This document shows, piece after piece, positions 26,835 to 35,018 of a stretch of DNA of 63,222 bases. The stretch's first letter is position 1. Every line of letters begins with the position of its first letter. The position numbers and the translations under genes were made by a program. Source of the DNA: Mesorhizobium sp. SARCC-RB16n (GTDB lineage: Bacteria > Pseudomonadota > Alphaproteobacteria > Rhizobiales > Rhizobiaceae); assembly GCF_008520305.1 (NCBI RefSeq), contig NZ_ML703265.1, forward strand, positions 1 through 63,222. The letters are read 5' to 3'. The notes below the pieces were generated by a model. The model was given only the letters and a program-made list of their open reading frames with translations, was not told the origin of the DNA and did no database searches.

Positions 26835-28421
26835 TCAGGCCGGCGGCGGCGAGACGCGAAGTGCGCGCTGCTCAGGGGCCGCATTTTGCACGGCGGCAGG
26901 CACCGTTGCAGGTCTCTTCGCCGGACGCGCGGCGACCATAGATTCCTCCTCGGCGTCCTGCGGCGCCCCCCAGAATGCGGCCAGCGTCGGACCATCCTTC
27001 ACGCGTCGGTCCGTTACCAGGAATCCCCAGACCTCGCGGAACCAGACGCGGCGACCCATTTTGGTGTACCAGCGCATCGAGTGCCGCTGTTCAGGATCGG
27101 GGTGGAACAGGATGCGCGCCAGCGCTTTCGGGCGTGACTGCACCGCGACCTCGATCAGCTTGACCGAGAAGAACAGCATCCATGGCTTCAGCCTTGTCAT
27201 GTGCAGCACCTGGTGCTTGTAGTCCCACAGGCGGGCGTCCTTCTGGATCACCCTGCGATCTCGTGCGATCCTGAAAAAGGGCGTCCAGCGATGCGGCGTC
27301 ACGTAAAGCGCCTGGATCTGGTCGGGGTCATAGGCGAGGAGCTGGCGGAAGCCGCGCCACAGATCGCGAAACCCCTCGTCCTCGAAGCCGGCCACCCAGG
27401 TCGCCATCGACAGGATGCCGTGCTTTCGCAACAGCCTTATCGCCTCGCGGTCGGACGAGGTGCTGCCACCCTTGCGGATCAATTCAAGCGTCTGTTCGTC
27501 GGTGTTTTCCATCCCGAGCAGCCAGCGGATGACGCCGGCCTTGCGGTAGAGGTGCAGGATATCGGCGTCGCGCACGATGTCGTCGGCGCGCGTCGAGCCG
27601 ACGATCAGCACCGGCACGTCCTCGGCGATCATCGCATCCAGGAAGGCGCGCCAGGCCTTCTTCGAAACCGTCGGGTTCTCGTCGGCGAGGTTGATCAGCT
27701 CGACGCCGTGCTCGCGGTGTAGCCAGGCAATCTCCTGCGCGAATTTCTTGGGATCGCGATGGCGCCAGCGGGTCCAGAAACCGCGCTGGCCGCAATAGTT
27801 GCATAGATGCGGGCAGCCGCGCGAAAACTGCATGACCACGGCGCGCTTGCCGCCCCAGTAGCTGTATCCGCGGTGGTCGATCAGTTCCCAGCCGACGCGG
27901 TAGGCGTCGAGGTCGGCGATCGTCATCGCCGCTTGCGTGGCGAAGGGACGACCGAGGTCATCGCGATAGGCAATGCCGGCCACGCTTGCCGGCGGCTGGC
28001 GCATTTCCACCGCCTCGACCAGCGCCACCACGGTCGCCTCGCCCTCGCCGCGCACGATAAAGTCGAAAACATCCGTTTCCATCAGGATGTCACGCCAGTG
28101 ATAGGTCGGGAACACGCCGCCGTAGAGGATGATCGTCGCCGGCTCGCGCGCCTTGATCATCCCGGCGATCAACAAGGCGGTCGGATGCGCCGAGGTCGAT
28201 CCGGAATGGCCGATCAGGACGAAGTCGGGGCAGTCCTTCAGGGCTTCCGCGACGACCGAGGCGAGCGGCATCGGCCCGAACTCGGCATCGACGAGCCGCA
28301 CTTCGTGGCCGGCGTCGGTCAGCGGGCCGCCGATCGCCAGAAGACCAAGCGGCGGCAGGTGGTCGTCGGGCACGCGGCTGCCGATGGCTGTGTGCGGCGG
28401 ATTGATCAGGACGATGTTCAT
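26835..28421 (-). CDS. Cobalamin-binding radical SAM protein of unknown substrate
   Basis: The 528-residue protein has an N-terminal B12-binding domain (about residues 1-145, starting MNIVLINPPH) and a radical SAM domain with the [4Fe-4S] motif Cys203-x3-Cys207-x2-Cys210 (GCPHLCNYC). The C-terminus carries an Ala/Pro-rich tail. Class B radical SAM enzymes of this type methylate carbon or phosphorus centres or rearrange rings (BchE, HpnP and fosfomycin enzymes are examples), but nothing here fixes a substrate. ATG 28421 follows GGAGGT; the longer in-frame start at 28451 is unlikely. The neighbours are RidA and an Lrp regulator. Confidence 0.9.
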   Translation of the reverse strand: MNIVLINPPHTAIGSRVPDDHLPPLGLLAIGGPLTDAGHEVRLVDAEFGPMPLASVVAEALKDCPDFVLIGHSGSTSAHPTALLIAGMIKAREPATIILYGGVFPTYHWRDILMETDVFDFIVRGEGEATVVALVEAVEMRQPPASVAGIAYRDDLGRPFATQAAMTIADLDAYRVGWELIDHRGYSYWGGKRAVVMQFSRGCPHLCNYCGQRGFWTRWRHRDPKKFAQEIAWLHREHGVELINLADENPTVSKKAWRAFLDAMIAEDVPVLIVGSTRADDIVRDADILHLYRKAGVIRWLLGMENTDEQTLELIRKGGSTSSDREAIRLLRKHGILSMATWVAGFEDEGFRDLWRGFRQLLAYDPDQIQALYVTPHRWTPFFRIARDRRVIQKDARLWDYKHQVLHMTRLKPWMLFFSVKLIEVAVQSRPKALARILFHPDPEQRHSMRWYTKMGRRVWFREVWGFLVTDRRVKDGPTLAAFWGAPQDAEEESMVAARPAKRPATVPAAVQNAAPEQRALRVSPPPA

Positions 28422-28532
28422 CGCGGACCTCCAGGGAGTTGGTCCGCGCAAGCTGGCCGGCGATAGTGCCGCCCGATTGGCCCATTTCAGCAGTTTGCTT
28501 GCAGCTTTTCCGCAAAAAAGGGAAGGCCGGCA

Positions 28533-29009
28533 TCATCGCCTGAGATGCGCGAGCGGCACGTGGCCGGGTCCCTTGATGTTCTGCAACACCAGTTGCGTGT
28601 GGACGTCGCGCACGCCGTCGAGCCGCATCAGCCTGTGCATGACGAAGGCGTTGAGCTCATCGACCGACGGCACCATGACATGCAGCAAAAAGTCGTGGTC
28701 GCCGGTCATCGTCCAGCACGACGATACCTCGTCCATGCGCTGAACGGCGGCAATGAAGCTTTCGGGCGACCCGTCGCTGTGGCTGACAAGGCGCACCTGG
28801 ATGAACACCTCGACCATCAGGCCGACGGCGCGACGGCTGATCACGGCGGCAAAGCCCTTGATGATGCCGGCTTCCTGCAGCGCTTCGAAGCGCCGCGCGC
28901 AGGGCGTGGTAGAGAGGCCGATCTCCTGCGCCAGCTCGGAGACGGGCTTGCGCCCGTCGCGTTGCAGGACATCGAGCATCCTGATCTCGAAATCGTCGAA
29001 TTGAGGCAT
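28533..29009 (-). CDS. Lrp/AsnC family transcriptional regulator, beside phhA
   Basis: The 158-residue protein has an N-terminal winged helix-turn-helix (MLDVLQRDGRKPVSELAQEI, LSTTPCARRFEALQEAGIIKG) and a C-terminal RAM/AsnC effector domain. ATG 29009 with AGGAG upstream is chosen over the GTG at 29015. It is divergent from phenylalanine 4-hydroxylase with 139 bp between starts; in Pseudomonas and rhizobia phhA has its own regulator, so this protein probably senses an aromatic amino acid (inference). Confidence 0.92.
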   Translation of the reverse strand: MPQFDDFEIRMLDVLQRDGRKPVSELAQEIGLSTTPCARRFEALQEAGIIKGFAAVISRRAVGLMVEVFIQVRLVSHSDGSPESFIAAVQRMDEVSSCWTMTGDHDFLLHVMVPSVDELNAFVMHRLMRLDGVRDVHTQLVLQNIKGPGHVPLAHLRR

Positions 29010-29148
29010 TTTCACTCCTCTTAAGTGGATTGTGAGTGAATCTTACCTAGAATGTGGCGGGCGAGCCATCATCAAAACCGATTTTCCTCTGCGGGTTGGG
29101 TTAGCCTTGCGGCACGTCAGCCATTGATGATTTGCGAGGAGAGAAACC

Positions 29149-29985
29149 ATGACGACGATGAGCGTTGCCGAATATGCCCGCGACTGTGCGGCGCAAGGGT
29201 TGCGCGGCGACTATTCGGTGTGCCGCGCCGATTTCACCGTGGCGCAGGGTTATGACTACAGCGCCGAGGAGCAGGCGGTCTGGCGCACGCTGTGCGATCG
29301 CCAGACCAAGCTGACACGCAAGCTCGCTCACCACTCCTATCTGGACGGCGTCGAGAAGCTCGGCCTGCTCGACGCCATTCCCGATTTCGCTGACGTCAGC
29401 GCCAAGCTGCGCAAGCTGACCGGCTGGGAGATCGTCGCCGTGCCCGGCCTCATTCCGGCCGCACCCTTCTTCGATCACCTCGCCAACCGCCGCTTCCCGG
29501 TCACCAACTGGCTGCGCACACGGCAGGAACTCGACTACATCGTCGAGCCGGACATGTTCCATGATTTCTTCGGCCATGTGCCGGTGCTGTCGCAGCCGGT
29601 GTTTGCCGACTTCATGCAGATGTATGGCAAGAAGGCCGGCGACATCATCGCGCTGGGCGGCGACGAGATGATTACCCGGCTCTACTGGTACACGGCCGAA
29701 TATGGCCTGATGCAGGAGGCCGGCCAGCCGCTGAAGGCCTTCGGCGCCGGGCTGATGTCGTCGTTCACCGAGTTGCAGTTCGCGATCGAGAGCAGGGACG
29801 CCCACCACGTGCCTTTCGACCTCGAGACGGTGATGCGCACCGGCTACGAGATCGACAAGTTCCAGCGCGCCTATTTCGTGCTGCCGTCCTTCGACGCCTT
29901 GCGAGATGCCTTCCAGACCGCGGATTTCGAGGCGATCGTCGCGCGCCGCAAGGGGCAGCCGGCGCTCGACCCGGCGACGGTCTAG
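29149..29985 (+). CDS. phhA: Phenylalanine 4-hydroxylase
   Basis: The 278-residue tetrahydropterin-dependent monooxygenase converts phenylalanine to tyrosine. The non-haem iron site is visible: His138 and His143 in PDMFHDFFGHVP, with the third ligand a Glu in YTAEYGL. This is the normal length for the bacterial single-domain enzyme, which lacks the regulatory domain of the animal protein. GGAGA precedes ATG 29149. No phhB (pterin dehydratase) gene is beside it. Confidence 0.96.
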   Translation: MTTMSVAEYARDCAAQGLRGDYSVCRADFTVAQGYDYSAEEQAVWRTLCDRQTKLTRKLAHHSYLDGVEKLGLLDAIPDFADVSAKLRKLTGWEIVAVPGLIPAAPFFDHLANRRFPVTNWLRTRQELDYIVEPDMFHDFFGHVPVLSQPVFADFMQMYGKKAGDIIALGGDEMITRLYWYTAEYGLMQEAGQPLKAFGAGLMSSFTELQFAIESRDAHHVPFDLETVMRTGYEIDKFQRAYFVLPSFDALRDAFQTADFEAIVARRKGQPALDPATV

Positions 29986-30051
29986 TCCGACTGCATGGCG
30001 GCCCTGGCTGGCGGAGCGTTCTCCTCCGCCGCCGGGACATCCCGCCACCTC

Positions 30052-30498
30052 CTACAATGCGTAGATGGTCCGGTTGAACTTCGTCTCCATCACCACATGG
30101 GAAGCGGTTTTGATGACGCCGCCGATTTCATTCACGGCATTCACCTCCCTGTTCAGCTTCTCGAGCGTCTCGGCGGCAAGGTGGATGATCAGGTCCCACT
30201 CGCCGGTTATGGCGTAGACCGCCTGGATCGAAGGCATCGCCTTGATCTTTCTGGAGACGTCCGGGTAGCTCTTGTTGTTCAGGGCGGCGAGCGTGAAACA
30301 GTGGACGGCGTTCTGGGCCACCGCCTTGGTCAGCCGCACGGAATAACCTTCGATAATGCCGCCGGCCTCCAGCTTCTGTATGCGCTCCTGCAGCGCTGTC
30401 CGCGATACGCCGAGCTGACGTGCCAGTGACGCCACCGGCTCACGCGCATTCTTCTGCATCAGCGCGAGCAGCTGACGATCCTTGTCGGTCAATTCCAC
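30052..30498 (-). CDS. Lrp/AsnC family transcriptional regulator, beside the ABC importer genes
   Basis: The 148-residue protein has a winged helix-turn-helix (LMQKNAREPVASLARQLG, VSRTALQERIQKLEAGGIIEG) and a C-terminal AsnC domain (VYAITGEWDLIIHLAA). It is divergent from the solute-binding/oxidase/permease genes that start at 30854, and so probably controls them in response to an amino acid or amine. It is only modestly similar to the Lrp protein at 28533-29009. Confidence 0.92.
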   Translation of the reverse strand: MELTDKDRQLLALMQKNAREPVASLARQLGVSRTALQERIQKLEAGGIIEGYSVRLTKAVAQNAVHCFTLAALNNKSYPDVSRKIKAMPSIQAVYAITGEWDLIIHLAAETLEKLNREVNAVNEIGGVIKTASHVVMETKFNRTIYAL

Positions 30499-30853
30499 AA
30501 ACTAATCCTCTCGCTCGATCCGCGCTGTAACCATCTCAGCTGTCACGATCTTATCGGCTGAACCGCCTCCGGGACAATCCGGAAGACTGGCCGGCGCGGA
30601 CACATCCGGCACTTTGCCGTCTCAAGGCACGCAATGACTGCGCGATCGCCATTATCCCGCATTTCGCCGGGTAGAACCCTTCCTTTTGCGACCTGACTGT
30701 CCGGGGTCACAAACGCCGGTCCATCAGGGGGAATCAGCTTCGGCTGTGGTGGGCACAAACCGAAACCGATCCACGTTGAACCTGTGGCTGAAGGCGCTGA
30801 GGTCCGACGTCTGTCACGCATCCTGTCAGTTCAACCACAAGGGAGGGATAACT
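30499..30853. other. 355-bp divergent regulatory region without a gene
   Basis: The gap between the Lrp regulator (start 30498) and the solute-binding protein gene (start 30854) holds no convincing coding sequence. A small minus-strand open frame at 30543-30821 has no recognisable product. Lrp proteins bind degenerate sites over long regions, so a broad control region is expected here. I see no clear palindrome or sigma-70 promoter. Confidence 0.5.
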
Positions 30854-31681
30854 TTGAAAAAGCTGCTCGATTTAGCTGTTCTTGCCGCCGCGACATTGGC
30901 GATCACAACGGCAGCCATGGCCGGGGAAACCCTGGACCGCGTCACATCGAAGAAGGCGATGGTCATCGCCACCAACGCGGCCTGGCCGCCACAGAGCTTT
31001 CTCAACGACAGCAACGAACTCGCCGGCTTCGACATCGATGTCTCGCGCGAGATCGGCAAGCGGCTCGGTGTCGACGTCTCGTTCGAAACGCCCGACTGGG
31101 CGACGCTGACCGGCGGGCGCTGGCAAGGACGCTACGACCTCGGCGTCGGGTCGGTCACGCCGACCAAGGCCCGTTCCAAGGTGATCGACTTTGTCGGCAT
31201 CTATTATTACAGCCCCTATGTCTACGTCGTGCACAAGGACAGCGGCGCGAAGTCGGTCGCCGATCTTAACGGCAAGGTCATCGGCGTCGAGACGGCCACC
31301 ACCTCGGAGGATTTCATCCGCCGCAAGCTGGAAATCGACGCGCCCGGGCTGGCTCCCATCGAATACAAGCTCGAGCCGGGGGAGGTCCGCACCTACGCGG
31401 ATTCCATGCTTCCCTTCGATGACCTGCGGCTTGGCGACGGCGTGCGCCTGAATGCGGTGATCGCCCCGGAGCAGACGGCGCAGAACGCCATCAAGAACGG
31501 CTATCCCGTGAAGATCCTCGAAGGCGAGTACGCTTTCCGCGAGCCGCTCGTCGTCATCGCCGAGAAGAAGGATCCCGAGTGGACCGCAAAGGTCGCCGGC
31601 ATCATCACCGAGATGAAGACGGACGGCACGCTCGCCGCGCTGACCACGAAGTGGTACGGCAAGGACTACAGCGCCAAGTAA
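30854..31681 (+). CDS. Amino-acid-type ABC transporter substrate-binding protein
   Basis: The 275-residue periplasmic protein has a signal peptide (LKKLLDLAVLAAATLAITTA ending AMA) and the SBP_bac_3 fold typical of polar amino acid binding proteins (WPPQSFLNDSNELAGFDIDV; PTKARSKVIDF). The start is TTG at 30854, with GGGAGGGAT 6-12 nt upstream; there is no suitable ATG. A strong hairpin at 31689-31716 separates it from the downstream oxidase gene, a common device for keeping binding-protein mRNA abundant. Confidence 0.92.
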   Translation: MKKLLDLAVLAAATLAITTAAMAGETLDRVTSKKAMVIATNAAWPPQSFLNDSNELAGFDIDVSREIGKRLGVDVSFETPDWATLTGGRWQGRYDLGVGSVTPTKARSKVIDFVGIYYYSPYVYVVHKDSGAKSVADLNGKVIGVETATTSEDFIRRKLEIDAPGLAPIEYKLEPGEVRTYADSMLPFDDLRLGDGVRLNAVIAPEQTAQNAIKNGYPVKILEGEYAFREPLVVIAEKKDPEWTAKVAGIITEMKTDGTLAALTTKWYGKDYSAK

Positions 31682-31688
31682 CGTCATT

Positions 31689-31716
31689 CCGCCGGCTGCC
31701 CCTCGGCAGCCGGCGG
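31689..31716 (+). promoter_or_regulatory. Intercistronic hairpin after the substrate-binding protein gene
   Basis: A perfect 12-bp stem (CCGCCGGCTGCC / GGCAGCCGGCGG) with loop CCTC lies 8 bp after the stop codon. It has no T-run, so it is more likely an mRNA-stabilising or attenuating element than a full terminator, giving more binding protein than permease. Confidence 0.65.
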
Positions 31717-31735
31717 ACGTCACACCACCAAATGC

Positions 31736-33064
31736 ATGCCGCTCACCGCAAAGTCGCCGATGGCCTATCCGGACACCTATTACGCACGCACTCTGACCGA
31801 CCGGAAGACGAGGCCTCCGCTCAAAGGCGAGGTGCAATGTGAGGTGGCCGTCGTCGGCGCCGGACTGGCCGGACTGACGACGGCGCTGCAGCTGGCGCGC
31901 GCCGGACTGCATGTCGCCGTGCTGGAAGCCCAGCTCGTCGGTTTCGGCGCTTCGGGCCGCAATGGCGGTTTCGTCACGCCGGGCTTCGCCACCGGCGGCG
32001 ACAATATCGCCGCACGTGTCGGCGGCGAGGCGGCGCGCGACCTGCACCGGCTGTCGATCGAAGGCGTCGAATTAGTGCGCGACACCATCGAGGCGCTCGG
32101 AATATCGGCTGCCCAGCCGCGTGCCGGGCTTACCAGCGTCTTGCGCTACGACGACGGCGATGCGCTGAAGGCCTATGCCGATCAGATGGCACGCGACCAT
32201 GGCTATGAACTTCAGTATCTCGAGAGAGAAGACGTCCGAGCGGTGCTGAAGTCCGTCCGCTACCACCAGGGCCTGCGCGACCCCAATGCCTTTCACATCC
32301 ATCCGCTCAACTATCTTCGTTGCCTGGCCGACGAGATCGAGCGGCTTGGCGGCGATATCCATGAAAGCTCCGAGGTCGTGCAGTGCGATCTGTCGGAACC
32401 GCAAAAGATGCTCCGCACCAGACAGGGCACGCTTCGGGCGCCCCGGGTCGTGCTCGCGACCGGCGGCTACACCGGCCCGGTATTCGGGCAGCTCCACCGC
32501 GCTTTTCTGCCCATCGCGACCTATGTGATGGTTTCCGAGGCGGCTCCCCGCCTCATTGCGCAGGCCGTGGCCACGACGGATGCCGTCGGCGACAACAGGC
32601 GGGCCGGCGACTATTATCGTCTGGTCGAGAGCGGCAATCGTCTCTTGTGGGGCGGACGCATCACCACGCGCGCCGCTTCCGCCGACGCGCTGGCGCGCGA
32701 ATTGCGCCGCGAGATGGTCGGCACCTACCCGCAGCTTGCCGGCCTCAAGACCGAACTGGCCTGGTCGGGGCTGATGTCCTATGCCCGGCATCTGATGCCC
32801 CAGATCGGGCAGCTGCAGCCAGGCGTCTGGTACTGCACCGCTTTCGGCGGCCATGGCCTCAACACCACGGCGATTGCCGGAAAAATTATCGCCGAGGGCA
32901 TTCTGGGCGTTTCGGACCGGTACCGGCAGTTCGCGCCGTTCGGACTGAGTTGGGCTGGCGGGGGCGCCGGCCTGGCCGCCGCGCAGCTCACCTACTGGAA
33001 ACTGCAGGCGCAGGACTGGTGGCGGGAACGCCGAGCCACCGCCAAGGACAAGGTGGCGGCATGA
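31736..33064 (+). CDS. FAD-dependent amine/amino-acid oxidase (DAO superfamily)
   Basis: The 442-residue protein has an N-terminal FAD-binding motif (VAVVGAGLAGLTTALQLARAG) followed by GFGASGRNGGF, typical of the PuuB/OrdL group of gamma-glutamylputrescine and related secondary amine oxidases, and a C-terminal GHGLNTTAIAGKIIAEGI segment. It probably oxidises the imported compound in the cytoplasm. ATG 31736 or ATG 31760 could be the start. The stop codon overlaps the permease ATG (ATGA, 33061-33064), so uptake and oxidation are coupled. Confidence 0.9.
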   Translation: MPLTAKSPMAYPDTYYARTLTDRKTRPPLKGEVQCEVAVVGAGLAGLTTALQLARAGLHVAVLEAQLVGFGASGRNGGFVTPGFATGGDNIAARVGGEAARDLHRLSIEGVELVRDTIEALGISAAQPRAGLTSVLRYDDGDALKAYADQMARDHGYELQYLEREDVRAVLKSVRYHQGLRDPNAFHIHPLNYLRCLADEIERLGGDIHESSEVVQCDLSEPQKMLRTRQGTLRAPRVVLATGGYTGPVFGQLHRAFLPIATYVMVSEAAPRLIAQAVATTDAVGDNRRAGDYYRLVESGNRLLWGGRITTRAASADALARELRREMVGTYPQLAGLKTELAWSGLMSYARHLMPQIGQLQPGVWYCTAFGGHGLNTTAIAGKIIAEGILGVSDRYRQFAPFGLSWAGGGAGLAAAQLTYWKLQAQDWWRERRATAKDKVAA

Positions 33065-34029
33065 TCGGCAGGCTGATGCTCTCCCATCCAGGGCTCGCCC
33101 GCCGCGCCGCCGGCGCGCTTTTCCCGGCGCTGCTGGCCGCGGCCCTCTATGCCATGGGCATCAAGTCGAGCTGGATCGGCTCGTTGATGCCGCTTGCATC
33201 GGACTGGTTGCAGGCCAACCCAGCCTTGTCGCGCGCCCTCTCCGCCGCGTTGATCGCGCTCCTGGTGCTGGTGAATTGCAAGCTGCTGCTGTTTCTGCCC
33301 CGACGCCAGCAGATCGCCGGCGTCTGGATCGAGCTGTTCGCGCTGCTGATGCTGTTCTTCTATTCCTTCGACCTCTCCTTTGCCTTCATCGCCAGGAAGG
33401 TCGGCTTCCTGATCACCCAGGGCGTCACCACGACGCTTTACATCTCGGCGATCTCGATCCTGATCGCGACGACCATCGCGCTTGTCGGTGCCATCGCCAA
33501 GCTGACCGGCAACGGCATCGTTTACGGGCTGGCGACCTTCTACACGTCGCTGTTTCGCGGCCTGCCATTGCTGATGCAGATCTACATCATCTATCTCGGC
33601 CTGCCGCAGGTCGGCTACGTGATCGGCGCGGTGCCGGCAGGTATCGTGGCGCTGTCGCTGTGTTACGGCGCCTACATGACCGAGATTTTCCGCGCCGGCA
33701 TCGAAAGCATTCCGCGCGGTCAAAGCGAAGGCGCCACGGCGCTCGGCCTGAGCCCCGGCCAGACCATGGCGCTGGTCATCCTGCCGCAGGCCATGCGGGT
33801 CATCATCCCGCCGACAGGCAACCAATTCATCGCCATGTTGAAGGATTCCTCGCTGGTATCGGTCGTCGGCGTCTGGGAGATCATGTATCTCGCCCGCACG
33901 ATGGGCCAAACGGAGTTCCGCCATATCGAGATGCTGATCACCGCCTCGATGATCTACTGGATCCTGTCGATCGCACTGGAATTCGGCCAGGCCTATCTCG
34001 AACGGCGCTTCGGCCGATCGGAACGGTAG
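33061..34029 (+). CDS. Amino-acid-type ABC transporter permease with N-terminal extension
   Basis: The 322-residue inner-membrane protein has a typical HisM/GlnP permease domain in its C-terminal 220 residues (YTSLFRGLPLLMQIYIIYLG; the EAA loop GIESIPRGQSEGATALGLSP). About 100 N-terminal residues add further hydrophobic segments, making it longer than usual for the family. The ATG overlaps the oxidase stop codon. No ATPase gene follows; the next gene, on the other strand, is MarR. An ATPase from elsewhere, possibly the one at 57046-57768, must energise it. Confidence 0.9.
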   Translation: MIGRLMLSHPGLARRAAGALFPALLAAALYAMGIKSSWIGSLMPLASDWLQANPALSRALSAALIALLVLVNCKLLLFLPRRQQIAGVWIELFALLMLFFYSFDLSFAFIARKVGFLITQGVTTTLYISAISILIATTIALVGAIAKLTGNGIVYGLATFYTSLFRGLPLLMQIYIIYLGLPQVGYVIGAVPAGIVALSLCYGAYMTEIFRAGIESIPRGQSEGATALGLSPGQTMALVILPQAMRVIIPPTGNQFIAMLKDSSLVSVVGVWEIMYLARTMGQTEFRHIEMLITASMIYWILSIALEFGQAYLERRFGRSER

Positions 34030-34048
34030 GTGTTTTAGGCGACATGTA

Positions 34049-34540
34049 TCAGCGCGGCTGCGGTGCCTCGGCCTTCAGCCGCACAAGCTGGTCGCGTTGC
34101 AGATCGAGCGCCGCGGTGACGAAGCGCCGAATGGTGGCAAGCTCGGCGTCGCTGAACGTGGCGATGACCTTCTCGCCTTCCCGCGCGATGGCGCCGTAAT
34201 AGCGCGCCGACAGCTCCCGTGTTGTCTCCGTTGCCTCGATAACCACCTTGCGCCTGTCCTCGAGGCTGCGCGTGCGCGTCAAGAGGCCCCGCGCCTCCAG
34301 CCGATCGATCAGCGCGGTCACCGCGGCCGGCGTCAGCCCGGTCGCGGTCGCGATCGCGCCGGCCGATTGCGGGCCGCCATGGAGCAGTCCGATACAATGG
34401 CGCTCGGCCATGTTGAGGCCGAGTCTCGCCCCTACCGCCTCGTCATAGGCCTGCGTCGCGTCCTGCCACTGCATAATGGCAAGGCCAATCTCGGCGGCCA
34501 GTTCGTTGCGATCTTCGCTTGACGAATTTGTTTCGATCAT
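34049..34540 (-). CDS. MarR family transcriptional regulator
   Basis: The 163-residue protein has the MarR winged helix-turn-helix (GLLHGGPQSAGAIATATGLT, TALIDRLEARGLLTRTRSLEDRR). It is divergent from a 55-residue membrane peptide gene and the remains of a flavin monooxygenase gene, with a perfect palindrome at 34555-34569 between them. The regulator is intact although its target operon is broken. Confidence 0.9.
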   Translation of the reverse strand: MIETNSSSEDRNELAAEIGLAIMQWQDATQAYDEAVGARLGLNMAERHCIGLLHGGPQSAGAIATATGLTPAAVTALIDRLEARGLLTRTRSLEDRRKVVIEATETTRELSARYYGAIAREGEKVIATFSDAELATIRRFVTAALDLQRDQLVRLKAEAPQPR

Positions 34541-34554
34541 CTAATTATCAATAT

Positions 34555-34569
34555 GTCTAACATTTAGAC
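34555..34569. promoter_or_regulatory. MarR operator candidate
   Basis: GTCTAA-CAT-TTAGAC is a perfect palindrome in an AT-rich stretch, 15-29 bp upstream of the marR start and about 67 bp upstream of the small ORF at 34636. The position suits autorepression and control of the divergent genes. Confidence 0.6.
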
Positions 34570-34635
34570 TATTATAGCAATATGCGGCTGGCGTCCCGAC
34601 AAGGCAAGAGCCGCCTCCCCACAGGGATATGAAAA

Positions 34636-34803
34636 ATGAGCTTGATTCAACAGCGTACGCCTCTCTCGCACGAGGAAGAATTCAAATACGCCAAGCTGGC
34701 GATGGAATGGTATGGCTGGGGGTCTCCGATTGGCCTCGGCATCCTGCTGGTGTCGCTGGCCGCCGCCGCCGTGTTGGTGCGCATCGCGGTCTACGGCCTG
34801 TAA
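34636..34803 (+). CDS. 55-residue single-pass membrane peptide
   Basis: This short ORF encodes MSLIQQRTPLSHEEEFKYAK followed by a Trp-rich segment and one hydrophobic helix (about residues 31-54). Its stop codon overlaps an ATG (TAATG at 34801-34805) that starts the decayed flavin monooxygenase frame, indicating a former translationally coupled operon under the divergent MarR. I do not recognise the family. Codon use looks normal for the genome, and the frame is intact. Confidence 0.65.
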   Translation: MSLIQQRTPLSHEEEFKYAKLAMEWYGWGSPIGLGILLVSLAAAAVLVRIAVYGL

Positions 34804-34975
34804 TGATGGCTGTCGCCGCCAGCGAGGCATTGCCGGTCGCCATCATTGGCACCGGCGTCGCCGGGCTGGCTTTTACGCCATGCTTCGTCGGCAAACAGTT
34901 GGCGTCTGTCTGTTCGAGGCACGATCGCGCGAAACCCGAGCGAAGGTGCGTTCCTCACCTGGCGCCCACCATTGA
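34803..34975 (+). pseudogene. Remnant of an FAD-dependent monooxygenase gene
   Basis: Three reading frames in succession spell a flavoprotein N-terminus: LPVAIIGTGVAGLAF (GxGxxG Rossmann motif), then in the second frame AMLRRQTVGVCLFEARSRET (the second FAD-binding strand ending in an acidic residue), then in the third frame SEGAFLT. At least two frameshifts have broken it, and the remaining three quarters of a normal gene (about 1.1 kb) are missing, replaced by the diguanylate cyclase gene that ends at 35019. Confidence 0.75.
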
Positions 34976-35018
34976 GGCCGCCTGCCTCGTTGCGACGCCG
35001 GCTGTCATTCGTGATCAG

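Noticed and set aside
30543-30821. A 92-codon minus-strand open frame in the gap upstream of the ABC binding-protein gene
   Set aside because: It has no ribosome-binding site, domain or hydrophobic pattern, and its composition resembles non-coding sequence.
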